Source of the DNA: Lutraria lutraria
Lineage: Eukaryota > Mollusca > Bivalvia > Venerida > Mactridae
Direction: 5' to 3'
DNA: 64,000 nt
Assembly (NCBI GenBank): GCA_964023205.1
Contig: OZ026848.1
Location: 2,904,501-2,968,500, forward strand
The translations under genes were made by a program, and so were the position numbers. Numbering within the stretch: position 1 is the stretch's first letter; the number at the start of each line of letters is the position of its first letter. This document shows positions 62,630-64,000 of the stretch, one piece after another. Below the pieces are notes generated by a model that saw only the letters and a list, made by a program, of their open reading frames with translations, was not told the DNA's origin and did not search any database.

Positions 62630-63011
62630 CCCAGGCCTGAAATCACACTATTTTAAATCAACGAAGATCGCACCCATTAACATGTCTGACCCTCTGTGAC
62701 CCTCCATGGCGTAACATCGACGCAACTGCGTCGCACACTAACCCACATCGACGTATGTCTGTCCTATGTGCATCCCAGTGCATCGCAACTCTGACACTCA
62801 TCATCGCACCATCAACGCAGCTATTGCCGCACACCGACCGACGCCGGCCCATTTTGACCGAATACTGACGTAACTCTGACCGATATGAATCGTGGATGTG
62901 ACATTTGTGTTCGAAAATGTTCGAAAATGCTCGAAGAGTTTTGCGACAGCCCAAAATTCACTGACCGACCCTGATTGACACTGACGCAGCGCAAGTGAAA
63001 TGGGGGCATTA

Positions 63012-64000
63012 CAAAATGTGCATTGTTATAAAATTAAACAGGTTTGATATTAATTGTTATGTACTCATCACGCTCATCATTTGTAAATACGCATTTTAAC
63101 CATTAATTTTTGCATTCATTTAAAATTATTCTCATGCTTTATTTAAGAATGTTTTCATATATTATTGCTGTTGGTAAATTGCGACAGTAACCATTTTTCA
63201 TTTGTTTAATTTCTTCAGAAAATCTTCATATCTTATAATATTTTGACAAAAAGAAAGTATTTTTATCAAATTACTATGTTTGAAAAGATTTTAGAAAGAA
63301 CATTGCACACCTTCTCCACCACTGTTCTGAATTATCATCTCAATTACACTCCTAATGATAAGACCGTCGCAAAATAAACCTTTTTAAATACTTAGCTTAC
63401 TCTCATCCATTGGCATTACATTTCATAAAACAACTTTAAATCCCATTTGTTAGTTCAAGCCATAATCTGCGTAAATCATTATTTTTCATGTTATCCATTG
63501 TCTTTGTCACGTCATTTGTAATTTCACGTATGTAATTGTATGTTCACATGAACCTCAGTGCCTACTGATTTTAAATAAACTATACATGTTTATTTTTTTT
63601 ATTATGAATAAGTTTCTGAACATAAGTAACTTTGTTCAATGTCTGCTTTCAGCATATGTTTGTATATTTTAAATCTAAGTAGTATTTTTAGTTAATGATA
63701 AATATAATTTATGCGATAAGTTAATTAACTTTAGCTTTAACGCTTGCTTACATATAGAACAATTTTCGGATAGATAATAAACTAATCAAACGCTCAGATT
63801 TTGGAACCAATTATCTTAAAGGGGTAACTGGACAATATAAACCACTAGATGGCGCTGGGGCAGGTTTTTGTAAATTTTTATGCATGTTTCATATCAGAGT
63901 CCTTTTTTGAATTTTTGAATAAACTACAGAAAAATATTCTTTGAAAATTCTCACAATGGTAAATTATTCCATGTCAAAACATTTCATCCAAAAAATCTTA
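63012..64000. other. Flank to window end, no gene recognised
   Basis: AT-rich. The bases next to the Harbinger element (tatgtactcatcacgctcat, 63059 on) resemble tatgtacttatcatgctctt on its other side (59811 on), so the transposon sits inside an older repeat. Confidence 0.5.
63842..63855 (+). promoter_or_regulatory. CTCF-type core motif
   Basis: ccactagatggcgc satisfies every position of the published CTCF core consensus CCASYAGRKGGCRS. Occupancy is unknown, and a chance or transposon-borne match is possible. Confidence 0.35.

Larger units (their letters stand above)
59928..63008. mobile_element. PIF/Harbinger DNA transposon carrying a nested LINE
   Basis: The terminal inverted repeats tggccacatttcact (59928-59942) and agtgaaatgggggca (62994-63008) match at 13 of 15 positions. 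TTA flanks both ends (59925-59927, 63009-63011), the three-base target duplication usual for this superfamily. Both subterminal regions are crowded with short motifs such as gaccgaat, attcggtca and tgacgt. The element holds a short plus-strand accessory frame and a minus-strand DDE transposase, both cut at the LINE insertion. Confidence 0.88.

Overview
The window is animal nuclear DNA. It has AT-rich background, long introns with canonical GT-AG junctions, and a dense load of tRNA-derived SINEs, palindromic miniature elements, non-LTR retrotransposon fragments and a PIF/Harbinger transposon. The protein families (B-box TRIM-like with a propeller, ZU5/death-domain protein, HACL1, PSMC3IP) and the repeat types suggest a bivalve or related mollusc. 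That placement is inference from gene and repeat content; no species is claimed.

Layout. 1-16.5 kb: no supported protein gene. This part holds short palindromic elements, several SINEs and a 2.4-kb array of about 60 copies of a 40-bp unit embedded in a tRNA-derived SINE. 16.5-21.7 kb (+): a two-exon B-box/coiled-coil/propeller gene of 558 aa. 21.7-27.7 kb: a 36-bp-type minisatellite, a long featureless AT-rich stretch, and a 16-bp-type minisatellite that runs into a 200-N assembly gap. 27.76-33.70 kb (+): a nine-exon gene with a ZU5-like region and a C-terminal death domain (551 aa as modelled). 35.79-43.21 kb (-): a complete nine-exon PSMC3IP/HOP2 gene (212 aa). 44.92-56.77 kb (-): a complete 15-exon HACL1 gene (574 aa, C-terminal SKM). 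57.0-63.0 kb: an inverted-repeat element, a decayed LINE and a 3.08-kb PIF/Harbinger element (TTA target duplication) with a second LINE nested in it. The last kilobase has no gene but carries a perfect CTCF-type core motif.

Relations between genes. HACL1 and PSMC3IP are consecutive on the minus strand, 1.7 kb apart, and belong to unrelated pathways (peroxisomal 2-hydroxyacyl-CoA cleavage; meiotic recombination). The TRIM-like and ZU5/death-domain genes are consecutive on the plus strand and both belong to families used in innate immune or cell-death signalling, but nothing in the sequence shows that they cooperate. All exon joins were checked by hand for reading phase; every modelled coding sequence sums to a multiple of three.

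Most notable: two unrelated palindromic miniature elements end exactly at the TA of a GTAAGTA splice donor, one in PSMC3IP and one in HACL1. Also notable are the SINE-born minisatellite and several mobile elements whose target-site duplications can be read directly. I did not find a convincing new multi-gene system.
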